From NCBI GenBank assembly GCA_903911805.1, contig CAIWET010000463.1, forward strand, positions 1 to 12,671: a stretch of DNA of 12,671 bases, read 5' to 3'. The notes under the pieces are model-generated. The model was not told the DNA's origin. It worked only from the letters and a program-made list of their open reading frames with translations, and made no database searches. The position numbers and the translations under genes were made by a program. Below are positions 1-6,958 of the stretch, piece after piece. Every line of letters starts with the position of its first letter. The first letter of the stretch is position 1. The DNA is from an uncultured Ignavibacteria bacterium. Lineage in GTDB: Bacteria; Bacteroidota; Ignavibacteria; Kapaibacteriales; UBA2268.

Positions 1-189
1 AAAGCAAAAATAACAATCACAAATTTAAATGGCGAAATTATTAATAACGATCCCAAATTATCAATAGAAAAGAATAATAATTTTAATGGTAATTTAATCT
101 GGGATTGTAGAAATATGCCATCAGGAGCATATTTTATAAAAATCGAGCACGGCAGTGCATTAGTCACTTTGAAGGTGATGGTGGATTAA
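1..189 (+). CDS. C-terminal end of a T9SS-secreted surface protein (5' end outside window)
   Basis: Frame 1 is open from base 1 to a TAA at 187-189 and gives 62 residues with no start, so this is the 3' part of a larger gene. It looks like a Por-secretion-tail (T9SS type A sorting) domain: the beta-strand phrase ITITNLNGEII, then WDCRNMPSGAYFIKI, then a final hydrophobic strand ending in LKVMVD. In this family such a domain takes the cargo across the outer membrane and is normally cleaved. Nothing can be said about the cargo's own function. A second T9SS cargo gene sits at the right of the window on the other strand. An intrinsic terminator lies about 80 bases after the stop. Assignment to the family is firm, from the W-D-x-R-N-x-P-S-G-x-Y-F pattern. 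Confidence 0.85.
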   Translation, partial: KAKITITNLNGEIINNDPKLSIEKNNNFNGNLIWDCRNMPSGAYFIKIEHGSALVTLKVMVD

Positions 190-222
190 GCGGAGATTTT
201 TCCTCACGAAATATTTAAGGAG

Positions 223-243
223 ATGCCTCATCAAGTGCGGCAT
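223..243. repeat. GATGCC...GGCATGACA palindromic intergenic repeat
   Basis: A hairpin with stem ATGCC (223-227) / GGCAT (239-243) continues after one T/C mismatch with CA/TG and has a 5-base loop, TCAAG. It runs into ATGACATAC (242-250). The same nonamer follows a different hairpin at 12422-12430, so the junction belongs to a repeat family and not to the neighbouring genes. Palindromes of this general form are common between genes in many bacteria. Confidence 0.6.
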
Positions 244-266
244 GACATACGAATAAATCAAAAAGA

Positions 267-294
267 AGACAGGTCTGTGGCCTGTCTTTTTTTT
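267..294 (+). terminator. Intrinsic terminator after the T9SS cargo gene (repeat-derived)
   Basis: A perfect 7-bp stem AGACAGG (267-273) / CCTGTCT (281-287) with a 7-base loop is followed by an unbroken run of eight T (287-294). It is placed to end transcription of the gene stopping at 189 and to insulate rng. The hairpin belongs to a repeat with a second copy at 12446-12466. The A-rich flank on its left (259-267) could also let it act weakly on the minus strand. Confidence 0.8.
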
Positions 295-475
295 GAGGAG
301 TCATTCCTTCAATTGAAAAATAAACAGTTATCCTCAAGCAAACCAATGATCGCTTCACATCATTTTCTTGGTGTCAATCCAAATGAAATTCTACAAAATC
401 ATCTATATTATTGAATTAATTACAAAAACAAGTAAGCTTTAACTATAATATAATAAATAATTCAATAAAATTAGC

Positions 476-483
476 TATTTTTG
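476..483 (+). promoter_or_regulatory. Candidate Bacteroidota-type -7 box upstream of rng
   Basis: TATTTTTG at 476-483 matches the Bacteroidota -7 consensus TAnnTTTG exactly and lies 30 bases before the rng ATG. I see no matching TTTG/TTG -33 element at the expected 19-21 base spacing, so the call rests on one box in AT-rich DNA. If real, it would drive the whole rng-to-gdx cluster with a short leader. Confidence 0.35.
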
Positions 484-512
484 TAAGAATTTGAAATCTT
501 ATAATTGATTTG

Positions 513-2234
513 ATGAAAAAAGAAATTTATATAAATGGCTCTGTAAACGAAGTAAGAATAGCAATAACCGAAAATGGTAAGCTTGCCGAGTACTTTATTG
601 AGCAACCGGAAAAAGCCAGGTCTATAGGCAATATTTACTACGGAAAAGTTAACAACATCGTAAATAACATTAGTGCTGCATTTATTGATATTGGTTCTAA
701 TCAGGATGCTTTCCTGCCATTTTCTGAGATTGAGGAGGGCTTTGAGTCCCTTTTAACAGATGATGATGATTTTGGTTTAGATGGTGATAATTCCGAGGAA
801 GTGAAAAAAGAAGCAGAACCATTGGAGATTGATTACGAAGAATTCTCCGATGATTCAGATGACTCTAAATCAGCTACGATGGCTGAATCTGCTAATGATG
901 GCAATGAGACTTTGACCGAAGAAAGTACTCAAGAAGAATCTAAAGACGCAAAAAAAACTGACAAAACCAAAAAAGGCAGAAATCCCCGTCAAAGCAAAAG
1001 ACCTGTCAAAAAAGAAATAGAACTTAAAGAAAAGCAAAATATAATTGTGCAAGTAGTTCGTGAGGCTTATGCTCAAAAAGGTGCAAAAGTTACTACAAGA
1101 ATTGCTCTTCCAGGAAGGCATGTTGTATTTTTACCTTTTGATAATATTCTTGGGATTTCCAAGAAAATCAGGTCTGGTCAGGAACGCAGAAGATTAAGAA
1201 CTCTTGCTAAGCAGGTTTTACCTAAGGGTTCGGGCTGTATTATCAGAACGGCAGCTGAAGAAAAAAGTGAAATCGAGCTCAAAAGAGATTGGGAAGATTT
1301 GATTGAAAAATGGAAAGAAATTGAATATAAAATCAAAGCTAATGATCCCCCAATGCTTCTTTACCAGGATATGCAGCTTGCAGCGAGTGTTATTAGAGAT
1401 TTATTTACTAAGGACGTTACCAAAGTTTATATTGACTCGAGAAAATTACATAAAGAAATTGCTAGTTATCTGCAGTGGGCTTCGCCACAATTATTTGAAA
1501 AAATTGAGCTATACGAAGGACAAAAACCAATTTTCGATAATTTTGGAATTGAAAAAGCGATTGAAAATTCTTATCGCAGAAAAATTGATTTGCCAGCTGG
1601 TGGTTCAATTGTAATTGATCAAACTGAAGCAATGTTTGTAATTGACGTAAATACTTCAAAGTCCAGCGAAAAAATGCAGGAGCAGAATTATCTGAAAACT
1701 AATCTTGAAGCAGCGATTGAAGCTGCTCGACAAATAAGAATCAGAGATATGTCCGGAATTATTTTGATAGATTTTATTGATATGCACACCGAAGCAAGTA
1801 GAAAAAAACTCTTTTCGGTAATGAGAAATGAAATCAGGAAAGATCGTGCTAAGACCATGATTTATCCGCTGACTATGCTCGGATTGATGCAAATCACCAG
1901 ACAAAGAATTAATCAGAATATATCAGAAAAAGTTACTGAAAAATGCCCAACTTGCAACGGTAGAGGCAGAATTGCTTCTAAAGCGGTATTGATTAATTCG
2001 ATGGATCGCTGGCTCAAAAACTTCAGGAATGATTCGAGTGAATTCAGACTTAGACTTCAGGTACATCCGCATATAGCTGATTATATCACCGATGGGACTC
2101 TATCAAAAATATCGAAACTAATGATTAAATATTTCGTTAAAATTAACTTAGAGCAGACAGAACTTGTACAAATAGATCAATTCAGATTTATCTCTGTGAA
2201 AAAATCTAAAGACATTACAAGTGAATATTTATAA
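513..2234 (+). CDS. rng: Ribonuclease E/G family endoribonuclease (RNase G-like) with charged insertion in the S1 region
   Basis: This cytoplasmic single-strand endoribonuclease is expected to act in rRNA maturation and mRNA decay. I choose the ATG at 513 (573 residues), one codon inside a possible TTG start at 510. The N-terminal S1-like part (about 38-75, IYYGKVNNIVNNISAAFIDIG) resumes at 170-205 (IIVQVVREAYAQKGAKVTTRI). Between them is a 94-residue insertion, acidic from about 76 (D83-D86 run) and lysine/arginine-rich from about 144 to 169. The family's catalytic aspartates are visible as D378 (VIDVNTSK) and D420 (LIDFIDM), and the zinc-link as C478-P-T-C481-NGRG. The RNase E C-terminal degradosome scaffold is absent, which favours RNase G. 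It begins the plus-strand cluster; rseP follows after 42 bases. The insertion makes it longer than the roughly 490-520 residues usual for RNase G. Family assignment is near certain. Confidence 0.95.
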   Translation: MKKEIYINGSVNEVRIAITENGKLAEYFIEQPEKARSIGNIYYGKVNNIVNNISAAFIDIGSNQDAFLPFSEIEEGFESLLTDDDDFGLDGDNSEEVKKEAEPLEIDYEEFSDDSDDSKSATMAESANDGNETLTEESTQEESKDAKKTDKTKKGRNPRQSKRPVKKEIELKEKQNIIVQVVREAYAQKGAKVTTRIALPGRHVVFLPFDNILGISKKIRSGQERRRLRTLAKQVLPKGSGCIIRTAAEEKSEIELKRDWEDLIEKWKEIEYKIKANDPPMLLYQDMQLAASVIRDLFTKDVTKVYIDSRKLHKEIASYLQWASPQLFEKIELYEGQKPIFDNFGIEKAIENSYRRKIDLPAGGSIVIDQTEAMFVIDVNTSKSSEKMQEQNYLKTNLEAAIEAARQIRIRDMSGIILIDFIDMHTEASRKKLFSVMRNEIRKDRAKTMIYPLTMLGLMQITRQRINQNISEKVTEKCPTCNGRGRIASKAVLINSMDRWLKNFRNDSSEFRLRLQVHPHIADYITDGTLSKISKLMIKYFVKINLEQTELVQIDQFRFISVKKSKDITSEYL

Positions 2235-2276
2235 ATTGAATTAGAAAAAATAGTAAATTAAATAATAGCAGGACTT

Positions 2277-3644
2277 ATGGAAATTATAAAAACAATATTT
2301 TATTTTTTGGTTGTGATTAGTGTTTTAGTGGTTATCCACGAATTAGGACACTTTTTAGCCGCAAGAATTTCTAAAATGAGAGTAGATATTTTCTCTCTAT
2401 TTATGGGCTACCGAATATTTGGTTACAACAAAAAAACAGGATTTACTTTTGGTAACTTACCCGAGGATTTCGACGGAGAAGGTTATTGCGACTATAGATT
2501 TTCTTTGATACCTTTTGGCGGTTACGTAAAAATTTCTGGAATGATTGATGAGAGTTTTGATACAAAATTTGCTGCAACAGAGCCACAACCCTATGAGTTC
2601 AGAGCAAAAAATCCTTTCCAAAAAGCCTTTGCTATTTCTGGTGGTGTAATAATGAATTTCCTTTTAGCTTGGGGAGTTTTTGCATTGATCGTTTTCTCAA
2701 AAGGCGATACCGAATATTTAACAACAAAAATCGGATATGTAGATAAAGGTTCAATCACCGAAAAAATCGGATTGATGGCTGGTGATGAAATTATTTCCAT
2801 CAATGGAAAAGAAATAAAATCCTGGAATTCATTAATCGAAAATATCACTATTAAAGATCTTGGCGATGCTAAAGATATTCGTTTAATTAGAAATAGTGCT
2901 ACAATTAATGTGAATGTTCACGGCGATTCAATCGTAAAATCAATGTCAAATAAAATGCTTTTGGGAATTTATCCTGAAAATCAGAATTTGATAATTATGG
3001 ATCTCGAAACTATGAAAGGTGCCGGCAAAGCTGGCATTAAAGCAGGAGATACATTGTTGTTGGCCGATGGTCATCGCTTATTTGCAGCTGCTCAATTACG
3101 TTCTGTCCTTCAAGGATTTAAAGATAAAAAAGTTTTTATGTCTTGGAAAAGGGACAATACAATCATAAATGATTCTGTTAAAGCAGATGCTGATGGTTTA
3201 CTTGGAATTCAATTAGCAGAAATATATCGTGGACCTAAAAAAGAAATTACATATAGTTTGATGAGCTCAATTGGCAATGGTTGGACAATGACTTTAAAAA
3301 CTGTTGGACTTTTTTGGGCAACTTTAGAGCAAATTTTTAGTGGTAATATGTCAGCAAAAACTGCGCTTGGCGGACCTATAATGATTGCTAAGCAAGCATC
3401 TCAGCAAGCAGATATGGGAATATTAAATTTATTGAATTTTATTGGTTTATTATCTGTTACATTAGCAGTAATTAATATTTTACCATTCCCAGCACTAGAT
3501 GGTGGTCATTTGGTGATTATTATAATTGAAGGAATATTCAGAAAAGAAATTCCATTGAAAATTAAAATGGGAATTCAACAAGTAGGTTTCTTTGCATTAA
3601 TGGCATTGATGGCATTTGTAATTTATAATGATATAGTAAGATAA
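2277..3644 (+). CDS. rseP: RseP-family site-2 membrane metalloprotease (M50)
   Basis: This zinc intramembrane protease of the inner membrane cuts membrane-anchored substrates such as anti-sigma factors, and remnant signal peptides, after a first periplasmic cut. The 455 residues match the usual RseP length. The first membrane segment holds HELGH (H21, E22, H25). The third zinc ligand is in LPFPALDGGH (D408) within a C-terminal membrane segment, and GGYVK and GGVIMNFLLA are typical of the family. Two PDZ domains are visible: about 150-210 (GLMAGDEIISINGKEI) and about 228-300 (AGIKAGDTLLLADGHRL). The ATG at 2277 is preceded by AGGA at 2270-2273. It follows rng by 42 bases and the LOG gene follows after 18 bases. 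No sigma or anti-sigma gene is adjacent, so the substrate is unknown. No catalytic residue is missing. Confidence 0.95.
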   Translation: MEIIKTIFYFLVVISVLVVIHELGHFLAARISKMRVDIFSLFMGYRIFGYNKKTGFTFGNLPEDFDGEGYCDYRFSLIPFGGYVKISGMIDESFDTKFAATEPQPYEFRAKNPFQKAFAISGGVIMNFLLAWGVFALIVFSKGDTEYLTTKIGYVDKGSITEKIGLMAGDEIISINGKEIKSWNSLIENITIKDLGDAKDIRLIRNSATINVNVHGDSIVKSMSNKMLLGIYPENQNLIIMDLETMKGAGKAGIKAGDTLLLADGHRLFAAAQLRSVLQGFKDKKVFMSWKRDNTIINDSVKADADGLLGIQLAEIYRGPKKEITYSLMSSIGNGWTMTLKTVGLFWATLEQIFSGNMSAKTALGGPIMIAKQASQQADMGILNLLNFIGLLSVTLAVINILPFPALDGGHLVIIIIEGIFRKEIPLKIKMGIQQVGFFALMALMAFVIYNDIVR

Positions 3645-3662
3645 TATTAGCAGGATAGAAAA

Positions 3663-4517
3663 ATGGAAAATGAGCATCATCACTTAGAAAAAGCTCCAAA
3701 AGCTTACGATAATAAGAGTTTTATCCATAGCAAAGATGGTAGAATGATGCGTATTATGGCAGAATATCTTCATCCATTATCGCATTTCAAAAGAAATTTT
3801 ATTCATAGTTCTATTATTTTCTTTGGCTCTGCAAGAATTCCTTCAAAAGAGCTATTAGAAAAGCATACAGAAGATTTGCTTGAGTTATTAGCTGAAGCAA
3901 ATACAGACACAGCTTATGCTGAAGTTGAAGAGAGATTAAAAGAGCATAAAGCCAAAGAACCAATTGTAAGATATTATGATGATGCTGTTGAACTTGCAAA
4001 ATTGATTACTGAATGGTCAAATAAATTACCAAAGAAATATAGATATGGCATTTGTACCGGTGGTGGTCCTGGAATTATGGAAGCAGCAAATCGTGGTGCT
4101 CAAATGGCTGGGGGCAGGTCAATCGGATTGAACATCAGTCTTCCTTTTGAGCAATATCCAAATAATTTTATTGATGAGGATTTAAATTTTGAATTCCATT
4201 ATTTCTTTATGAGAAAATTCTGGTTTGTTTATCTTGCAGAAGCATTGATCGCCTTCCCTGGTGGATTTGGAACATTAGATGAATTAATGGAAATTCTTAC
4301 TTTATTACAAACCAGAAAAGTAACCAGAGAAATCCCTGTTTTACTTTATGGCGAAGAATTTTGGAAAAAGCTCATTAATTTCGATTATTTGATTGAAATG
4401 GGACTGATTTCCAAAAAAGATTTAAATTTATTCAAATTTGTAAATACTCCTGAAGAAGCATTTACATATATTCGTGATACTTTAACTTCTTATTTAAAAC
4501 TACCAAAGGTGGATTAA
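3663..4517 (+). CDS. LOG-family (TIGR00730-type) Rossmann-fold nucleotide phosphoribohydrolase-like protein
   Basis: The 284 residues carry the LOG / lysine-decarboxylase-like fold: first strand IIFFGSARIPS, GGGPGIMEAANRGA with G133-G135, and the signature PGGFGTLDELME with P199-E207. An arginine in FFMRK lies just before the signature, as in the family. Studied members cleave nucleoside 5'-monophosphates at the N-glycosidic bond, including the cytokinin-activating LOG enzymes; the substrate here is unknown. The phrases GGRSIGLNISLPFEQ and FHYFFMRK place it in the larger bacterial subgroup rather than the short plant-like LOGs. A helical, charged stretch of about 40 residues (roughly 60-100) sits between the first strand and the helix YYDDAVELAKLI. 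The start ATG has AGGA 9 bases upstream, and the next gene begins 1 base after its stop, so translation is likely coupled. 'Lysine decarboxylase' is an old misnomer for this family. Confidence 0.9.
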   Translation: MENEHHHLEKAPKAYDNKSFIHSKDGRMMRIMAEYLHPLSHFKRNFIHSSIIFFGSARIPSKELLEKHTEDLLELLAEANTDTAYAEVEERLKEHKAKEPIVRYYDDAVELAKLITEWSNKLPKKYRYGICTGGGPGIMEAANRGAQMAGGRSIGLNISLPFEQYPNNFIDEDLNFEFHYFFMRKFWFVYLAEALIAFPGGFGTLDELMEILTLLQTRKVTREIPVLLYGEEFWKKLINFDYLIEMGLISKKDLNLFKFVNTPEEAFTYIRDTLTSYLKLPKVD

Positions 4518-4518
4518 A

Positions 4519-6369
4519 ATGAAAAAAGTAATTTTATTACTTATAATTGCAAGTTATAGCTTGTTTTCTGGTGAATTAAAGACTAATTATTCAGCTGCTG
4601 ACAGCACAATTAAAATTGATTATTCAGACAACTCAAGGTTATTTGAAAATAATGCAAAATTAACTGCTATTGCTTATATATTTGATAATTTTTCGAAATA
4701 TCCTGAAGCTATTAGTATTCCTTTAAATTTAAACGAAAAAGGGAATTATATTGCGGACTATACTCTAACAAATTCTGGGTATTTATTCGCATTAATTAAA
4801 ATTGGTGATGATAAAAATTATGATACAAAGAATTTTGAATTCTATGATGTAATTTTTACAAATAAAAATAATTCTATTAAGCAAAATACATATTACAAAA
4901 TAGGATTGACTTATTATGGAACTATTGCTCCTAACATTAAAAGAAGTGTTGACCTCAATAAAGCCGGTGATTATTTCGAAAAAGAGCTAAGCTTATTCCC
5001 TGAAAATATTTATGCTAAAATTGCTCTAAATTCTTTAAAATATGAAAATAGTAAAGAAATGGATGAGAAATATTATAATTTTCTTTCTTCATTAGTTAAG
5101 AATTTTGATGTAAATAATGCAGATGATTATTCTACTCTAAATGCCATTCGCATATTAAAAGCTACAGGCAAAGAAGACAAAGCTAATCAAATCGAAAGTG
5201 CTTATGCGAAAAACAATCCAACGTCATTGATTGCTGATCAAATTGAATTCGATAAAATTAAAAAGCTCAATTCTCAAAAGAAATTTAATGAATTTGTGGT
5301 GAATTATCTAAAAACATTCCCAAAAAGCCAGAATTATGAAAAAGCTTTTCTTGCTTTGATGGATAGCTATGTTATGACTGATAATTTCGCAACTTTTGAC
5401 CAAATCTGCAGAAATCTAAATGGATTGACTTCAACAATTATTACAAAAGTGGTTGATAAACTTGAAGATAAATCTTTAGGATTTGAGTTAATTAAATATG
5501 TTTACAAAAACTTTGATAGTTTTAAAGATAAAAAAGAATCTTATCTAACTGAAATTGAGTATCAAAATCAGGTTCAGTTCCAAAAATTAATGTTAATGGA
5601 GAGTATTGTTTCTCATTATTATACATTATTGGATCCAGAATTTAGAGATGAGATTTTTAGTAATAATTTCTTGCCAATTGCAAATTTAGCATCTGATAAA
5701 TTCTTAGATGCATTTATTGACAACAATAAATCAAAATTGAAATATGGCAATAGTATTGAAATGATTGAAGAAATGCTCAATACTTACAATGCCAATAGCG
5801 AAAAATTATTAAGTTTACATAAAGAATTATATAATTCTATTTATAAAAATCTTGATGGATATGATAGCTATTTTGCTAAAGTAATAGCAAATAAAAAGGC
5901 AAGAGCTTTAAAATCCTTGCAATTTGATAGTTACAATACTGATTTAAATGATGCACTAGTGCAAAATTCCGCAAATGATATGGTTAACTTAAAATTTTAT
6001 AAAGGCAAGATTGTAATAGTAGAATTTTGGTCAACCTGGATAAGCTCATCTGAATTAATTATTACTTCAGTAGATAGTCTCTTAAATGCAATGAATTTAA
6101 ATGACGATGTAGTTTTTATTCCATTATCTGTTTGGGAAAAAGATAAAGATTCTAAAAGCATTTTATCGAAATTTATGACTGATAACAATCTTCAACGTAA
6201 TTTATATTATGATAGTGATAATTCTGTACCATATAATGCAGGTATAACCGGCATTCCTGCAAGAATTTTTATTGACAAATCGGGCAAAATCAGATTTTTA
6301 GAAAATGGCTTTACTGATATTGAATCTTATACTGAAAATCTTAAACTTAAACTTGAATTTTTGAAATGA
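4519..6369 (+). CDS. Exported protein with C-terminal thioredoxin/TlpA-like domain lacking both active-site cysteines
   Basis: The 616 residues begin with a signal peptide (MKKVILLLIIASYSLFSG), so the protein should be periplasmic or membrane-facing. Residues about 25-480 are lysine- and asparagine-rich, largely helical and not recognised; parts such as AGDYFEKELSLFPENIYAKIAL resemble TPR helices, but I cannot assign a count. Residues about 495-616 are clearly thioredoxin-like: GKIVIVEFWSTW, then GITGIPARIFIDKSGKIRF with the cis-proline at P580. The site that should read W-C-x-P-C is W507-I508-S509-S510-S511, so both redox cysteines are gone and disulfide exchange is not possible there. TlpA-like proteins normally reduce periplasmic disulfides; this one probably has a binding or structural role. 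The start lies 1 base after the LOG stop, with GGTGG upstream. Its TGA overlaps the tag ATG (ATGA). The fold is confident, the function is not. Confidence 0.8.
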   Translation: MKKVILLLIIASYSLFSGELKTNYSAADSTIKIDYSDNSRLFENNAKLTAIAYIFDNFSKYPEAISIPLNLNEKGNYIADYTLTNSGYLFALIKIGDDKNYDTKNFEFYDVIFTNKNNSIKQNTYYKIGLTYYGTIAPNIKRSVDLNKAGDYFEKELSLFPENIYAKIALNSLKYENSKEMDEKYYNFLSSLVKNFDVNNADDYSTLNAIRILKATGKEDKANQIESAYAKNNPTSLIADQIEFDKIKKLNSQKKFNEFVVNYLKTFPKSQNYEKAFLALMDSYVMTDNFATFDQICRNLNGLTSTIITKVVDKLEDKSLGFELIKYVYKNFDSFKDKKESYLTEIEYQNQVQFQKLMLMESIVSHYYTLLDPEFRDEIFSNNFLPIANLASDKFLDAFIDNNKSKLKYGNSIEMIEEMLNTYNANSEKLLSLHKELYNSIYKNLDGYDSYFAKVIANKKARALKSLQFDSYNTDLNDALVQNSANDMVNLKFYKGKIVIVEFWSTWISSSELIITSVDSLLNAMNLNDDVVFIPLSVWEKDKDSKSILSKFMTDNNLQRNLYYDSDNSVPYNAGITGIPARIFIDKSGKIRFLENGFTDIESYTENLKLKLEFLK

Positions 6370-6944
6370 GTGAAATAATAAGATGCTATTGGTGTCTCGG
6401 TGCAGACATTATGAAGGATTATCACGACAATGAATGGGGCAATCCACTTCACGACGATACCAAGCATTTTGAGTTCTTTATTCTTGATGCTTTTCAAGCT
6501 GGTTTGAGTTGGTTAACTATTCTAAAAAAGCGTGAAAACTTCAGAAAAGCTTTTGATAATTTCGATTTGCAAAAAGTTGCGAATTACAATGAAAGTGATT
6601 TTGAAAGATTAATGCAAGATGTGGGTATTGTCAGAAATCGATTAAAAATAAATGCAACGATTAATAATGCTGAAAAATTCTTGACAATGCAGTCAAAATT
6701 TGGAAGTTTTGATAATTATATCTGGCAATTTACTGATGGGAAACCAGTTGTAAATGCTCATAAAACAATTAAAGAAGTTCCACCGAAAACGGCATTATCC
6801 GATAAAATCAGCAAAGACCTTCTTTTTTATGGATTTAAATTCGTTGGCTCAACAATCTGTTATGCCTATATGCAGGCTGCGGGAATAGTGAATGATCACC
6901 TAACTTCCTGCTACAGATACAAAGAAATTATTGATAAATATTAA
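6366..6944 (+). CDS. tag: DNA-3-methyladenine glycosylase I (Tag)
   Basis: This base-excision repair enzyme removes 3-methyladenine from alkylated DNA. The 192 residues align along their whole length with E. coli Tag as I remember it: YHDNEWG (19-25), QAGLSW (44-49), LKKRENFRKAF, GFKFVGSTICYAYMQA and NDHLTSC. The zinc-snap ligands are present as C7, H20 and the C-terminal HxxxC (H-L-T-S-C). The residue matching E. coli Glu38, in the base-recognition pocket, is Asp41 (ILDAFQAGLSW). That is a conservative change and I do not take it as inactivating. The ATG lies inside the ATGA overlap with the preceding stop, without its own clear ribosome site, which points to translational coupling. The VWA gene follows 14 bases later. 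I see no ada or alkylation-response gene nearby. Confidence 0.95.
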   Translation: MSEIIRCYWCLGADIMKDYHDNEWGNPLHDDTKHFEFFILDAFQAGLSWLTILKKRENFRKAFDNFDLQKVANYNESDFERLMQDVGIVRNRLKINATINNAEKFLTMQSKFGSFDNYIWQFTDGKPVVNAHKTIKEVPPKTALSDKISKDLLFYGFKFVGSTICYAYMQAAGIVNDHLTSCYRYKEIIDKY

Positions 6945-6958
6945 CATTATATATAAAT

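Larger units (their letters stand above)
190..512. other. Intergenic region: repeat-derived hairpins, then AT-rich leader of the rng cluster
   Basis: This is 323 bases between the T9SS cargo gene and rng. The left third (about 219-310) is made of dispersed-repeat modules: a GATGCC...GGCAT hairpin followed by an AGACAGG/CCTGTCT hairpin, ending in GTCATTCC. The rest (about 311-470) is AT-rich and I see no gene or RNA in it. A TAnnTTTG-like box lies at 476-483. A 63-codon open frame at 223-414 runs through the hairpins and has no credible ribosome site or protein-like composition, so I do not call it. Confidence 0.6.

Noticed and set aside
223..414. 63-codon plus-strand open frame between the T9SS gene and rng
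   Set aside because: It runs through two repeat hairpins and the terminator, lacks a credible ribosome site, and its product is uneven and unlike a real small protein.
408..468. 11-bp inverted repeat TTATTGAATTA (408-418) / TAATTCAATAA (458-468) with a 39-base gap before rng
   Set aside because: Perfect, but nearly all A/T with a long spacer; about one such pair is expected by chance in a window of this length and composition. No T-run or known RNA motif goes with it.
510..512. TTG start one codon before the rng ATG
   Set aside because: The ATG at 513 is the stronger codon and gives a normal N-terminus (MKKEIYING); the TTG adds only one residue.
3663..4517. Lysine decarboxylase
   Set aside because: PGGxGTxxE-bearing proteins of this fold are LOG-type nucleotide hydrolases; the decarboxylase label is a historical annotation error.
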